The notes under the pieces: generated by a model | Database searches by the model: none | What the model was told of the DNA's origin: nothing | Seen by the model: the letters and a program-made list of their open reading frames with translations, nothing else | Shown here: piece by piece, positions 34,654 through 36,320 of the stretch | Layout: every line of letters begins with the position of its first letter | How positions within the stretch are numbered: the stretch's first letter is position 1 | Origin: an uncultured Prevotella sp. | GTDB taxonomy: Bacteria > Bacteroidota > Bacteroidia > Bacteroidales > Bacteroidaceae | Direction: 5' to 3' | Assembly (NCBI GenBank): GCA_945834405.1 | Contig: CAMAHD010000010.1 | Span: forward strand, 1-36,320 | DNA: 36,320 nucleotides | Made by a program: the position numbers and the translations under genes

Positions 34654-36018
34654 TCAGGTGAGTTGCGAAAGGGCATAGAGGGGGCAGATGTCCACATGGC
34701 GGATGGCATCGGCTGCATCGTGGTCGATGTAATCGAATGACCCGAAGTTCTCTAATGAGCAGCGTACTGCATTGTCGAGTCGTTTCTCGCGCATGAAAAT
34801 CCACAGGCTTTTCATACCGCCCTGTGTGCCAGCCTTAATCTCTATCGGCAACACCTTCATACTGCGTATCGAGAGATAATCCACCTCGGCAATGCTGTTG
34901 CCTGTCTTTTCCCAATAGAAGAGGCGTGGCCGCATGACGGGAGCCTTGTATCGTGATATCTCAAGTCCTGCCACCATCTCGGTGATGCTGCCCTTGTTGA
35001 CAAGGTCCTGAGGGGTGGCAGTCATGATGAGTTTGATGAGGTCATGTCCTAATTGACCGTCGAGTTGCAGTATTGCAAGCAGCAGTCCGGGGTCGAGAAA
35101 GAGGTATTTCGCGCGCTTGTCATCGGATTCAGCGTCAAGGGGCACTCCATTGGCAGCTGTTGCCACCACGGGGATTACCAGTCCGGCAAGGGTGAGCAAA
35201 TGAAGTGCCTCGCGAATCTGAACACTACGGTAGCCCTCGGAAATGCGTGAGAACGTGAATTTCTGTCCAATCTGGTGACACACGCCATGAAGAGTGAGTC
35301 GGAGCAGTTCGGGATTGACTCGACTGCCGTATTTGTTGAAGTCGTCCTCATAGGTGAGAATGATGTCCTGATGCACTTGCTGGCATTTCAGAAAATCAGT
35401 AGTTTCCTTCCAAGTGGCCACGGCCTCGGGCATTCCACCCACCATAAGGTAGGTGCGAAACTGATTCACCAGTTTGTCGTGGAATGGGGCATCGAGAGGA
35501 TGTTGTGCAGTTGCCTCACGGCGCATAGCAAGCAGTCCCTCCATATTCATTGCCACAAGGAACTCGTCGAAGGTCATAGGGTACATAAATACGCTATGGA
35601 TTCTGCCCACACCGAAGGTAGGGAGACTCTGAAGGGCGAACTCCAACAATGAGCCTGCTGCTATGACATGGAGCTCGGGATAGTCTTCCTTGAAAAATCT
35701 CAATGCCATGATTGCCTCGGGGCATGCCTGTATCTCGTCGAGAAACAAAAGTGTCTGTCCCGGAATGATTGGCACCTGGATGTAGTTGGATATTTTGCTG
35801 GCAATAAGCTTCACGTCGAGGTCACCCTTGAAAAAGATGGCTATTGACTTTGCACTTTCAAAGTTTACCTCTGCAAAATACTTGAACTTCGTGCCTAAAT
35901 GGCGAACGGCGGATGATTTGCCCACTTGTCTCGCTCCGCGCAGGAGCAGGGGTTTGTGGATGGCGCTTTCTTTCCATTCTTCGAGTGTTTTGTCGATAGT
36001 TCTGCTTATATATTTCAT
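34654..36018 (-). CDS. AAA_14 / DUF4143 ATP-binding protein
   Basis: A 454-residue protein. The N-terminal AAA_14 ATPase has Walker A GARQVGKS (28-35), Walker B LLFLDEIQ (D94, E95) and a sensor-like AAGSLLEFAL. A predicted winged-helix segment follows (about 250-282, FTFSRISEGYRSVQIREALHLLTLAGLV). The C-terminal DUF4143 region contains EVDYL (about 377-381) and IEIKAG (about 391-396), the D and E-x-K of a PD-(D/E)xK nuclease-like fold. The family is common and multi-copy in Bacteroidales and its function is not established. The promoter carries three 32-bp-spaced dyads, suggesting autoregulation or specific DNA recognition (inference). It is followed by the 26-bp palindrome. Confidence 0.93.
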   Translation of the reverse strand: MKYISRTIDKTLEEWKESAIHKPLLLRGARQVGKSSAVRHLGTKFKYFAEVNFESAKSIAIFFKGDLDVKLIASKISNYIQVPIIPGQTLLFLDEIQACPEAIMALRFFKEDYPELHVIAAGSLLEFALQSLPTFGVGRIHSVFMYPMTFDEFLVAMNMEGLLAMRREATAQHPLDAPFHDKLVNQFRTYLMVGGMPEAVATWKETTDFLKCQQVHQDIILTYEDDFNKYGSRVNPELLRLTLHGVCHQIGQKFTFSRISEGYRSVQIREALHLLTLAGLVIPVVATAANGVPLDAESDDKRAKYLFLDPGLLLAILQLDGQLGHDLIKLIMTATPQDLVNKGSITEMVAGLEISRYKAPVMRPRLFYWEKTGNSIAEVDYLSIRSMKVLPIEIKAGTQGGMKSLWIFMREKRLDNAVRCSLENFGSFDYIDHDAADAIRHVDICPLYALSQLT

Positions 36019-36049
36019 GACGATGACATATTTTACTGATTTTCAGCTG

Positions 36050-36081
36050 TAAAGATACATAAAATGTCGAAATCCGACAAA
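36050..36081 (-). promoter_or_regulatory. Promoter of the DUF4143 ATPase gene
   Basis: On the minus strand, TTTG (36081-36078), 20 bases, then TATCTTTA (36057-36050), one mismatch in the -7 box. The -33 box overlaps the first dyad, and that dyad (36065-36079) fills most of the spacer, so a protein bound there would block polymerase. Start predicted near 36043. Confidence 0.75.
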
Positions 36082-36143
36082 TAATTCTTGAAATAATGTC
36101 GAAATCCGACAAATAATTCTCGGAATACTGTCGGATTCCGACT
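36061..36143 (-). repeat. Three operator-like dyad repeats with exact 32-bp period
   Basis: The sites are 36065-36079, 36097-36111 and 36129-36143. The first two are identical (TGTCGAAATCCGACA); the third, TGTCGGATTCCGACT, contains a perfect GTCGGA-N-TCCGAC dyad. The flanks AATAATTCT are also repeated between sites. A 32-bp period is about three helical turns, so the sites face the same side of the DNA. They lie immediately upstream of and inside the ATPase promoter. Confidence 0.93.
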
Positions 36144-36148
36144 AAAAT

Positions 36149-36180
36149 GGCAAGCGATGTCAGGCAGGAAAGAGCTTGCC
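36149..36180. other. Small inverted repeat next to the operator array
   Basis: GGCAAGC (36149-36155) and GCTTGCC (36174-36180) form a 7-bp stem with an 18-base loop. Role unknown. No gene is visible in 36144-36320. Confidence 0.4.
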
Positions 36181-36261
36181 ACAGCCATGCACAATTCGTT
36201 AAGAATGTCTAAATAAATTGTTTTCTTTACACTTTACAGGGGATGGTATCATAAAAAAACA

Positions 36262-36269
36262 TATCTTTG
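36262..36269 (+). promoter_or_regulatory. Possible -7 box of a plus-strand gene beyond the window
   Basis: TATCTTTG matches the -7 consensus, but no TTTG lies at 19-20 bases upstream. If real, the last 45 bases are the leader of the next gene. Confidence 0.4.
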
Positions 36270-36320
36270 TAACCTTAATTCCGCAACACTTTGATTTAAC
36301 TTTATTTATAAGTACCTGAG

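Noticed and set aside
36061..36143. Could the 32-bp repeats be a CRISPR array?
   Set aside because: There are only three units, the whole period is 32 bp with repeated flanks and no unique spacers, and no cas genes are present.

Overview
The window looks like a chromosomal segment of a Bacteroidales bacterium, most likely of the Prevotella/Segatella group (inference). The main support is the promoters. At least eight start regions carry the Bacteroidetes primary-sigma signature, TTTG (-33), 19-20 bases, then TAnnTTTG (-7). Further support comes from the long IspG form, a sigma-54 / PAP2 / purE / ispG cluster, a C10 protease fused to BspA-type leucine-rich repeats, and Gram-negative envelope genes. 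No rRNA, prophage, insertion sequence or CRISPR array was seen. There is one tRNA gene.

Layout. 1-3.4 kb, minus strand: a Upf1/IGHMBP2-like helicase cut by the left edge, a 31-residue hydrophobic microprotein gene with its own promoter and terminator, and cysS. 3.5-5.0 kb: an acetyl-CoA hydrolase/transferase-family enzyme. 5.2-7.4 kb: yraN, divergent from kduI-kduD (end of pectin/uronate breakdown). 7.4-8.8 kb: a secreted C10 cysteine protease with leucine-rich repeats. 9.0-13.6 kb: rpoN, a PAP2-like membrane protein, purE and ispG. 13.7-16.5 kb, minus: acpP, fabF and rnc, with a long structured element between acpP and fabF. 16.7-19.6 kb: a RluA-type pseudouridine synthase with a large coiled-coil front part, divergent from an aldo/keto reductase. 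19.8-26.5 kb, minus: an S41 protease and the rimP-nusA-infB operon. 26.7 kb: tRNA-Asn(GTT). 26.9-34.4 kb: an envelope cluster with two LTA-synthase-like phosphotransferases, an LpxL-like acyltransferase, a Gtf3-like glycosyltransferase, an InaA-like sugar kinase and a LicD-type transferase. 34.4-34.65 kb: two strong palindromes. 34.65-36.0 kb, minus: an AAA_14/DUF4143 ATPase whose promoter carries three dyad sites spaced exactly 32 bp apart.

Most genes are core metabolism or information processing. The least explained items are: the operator-like array around the DUF4143 ATPase promoter; the 26-bp perfect palindrome at that gene's other end; the microprotein; the hairpin between acpP and fabF upstream of rnc; the terminator-like hairpin inside the rimP leader; and the tightly coupled envelope operon, which has the enzymes to acylate, glycosylate, phosphorylate and decorate a lipid-linked glycan such as the LPS core. 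All functions are read from motifs and context; nothing was searched against a database.
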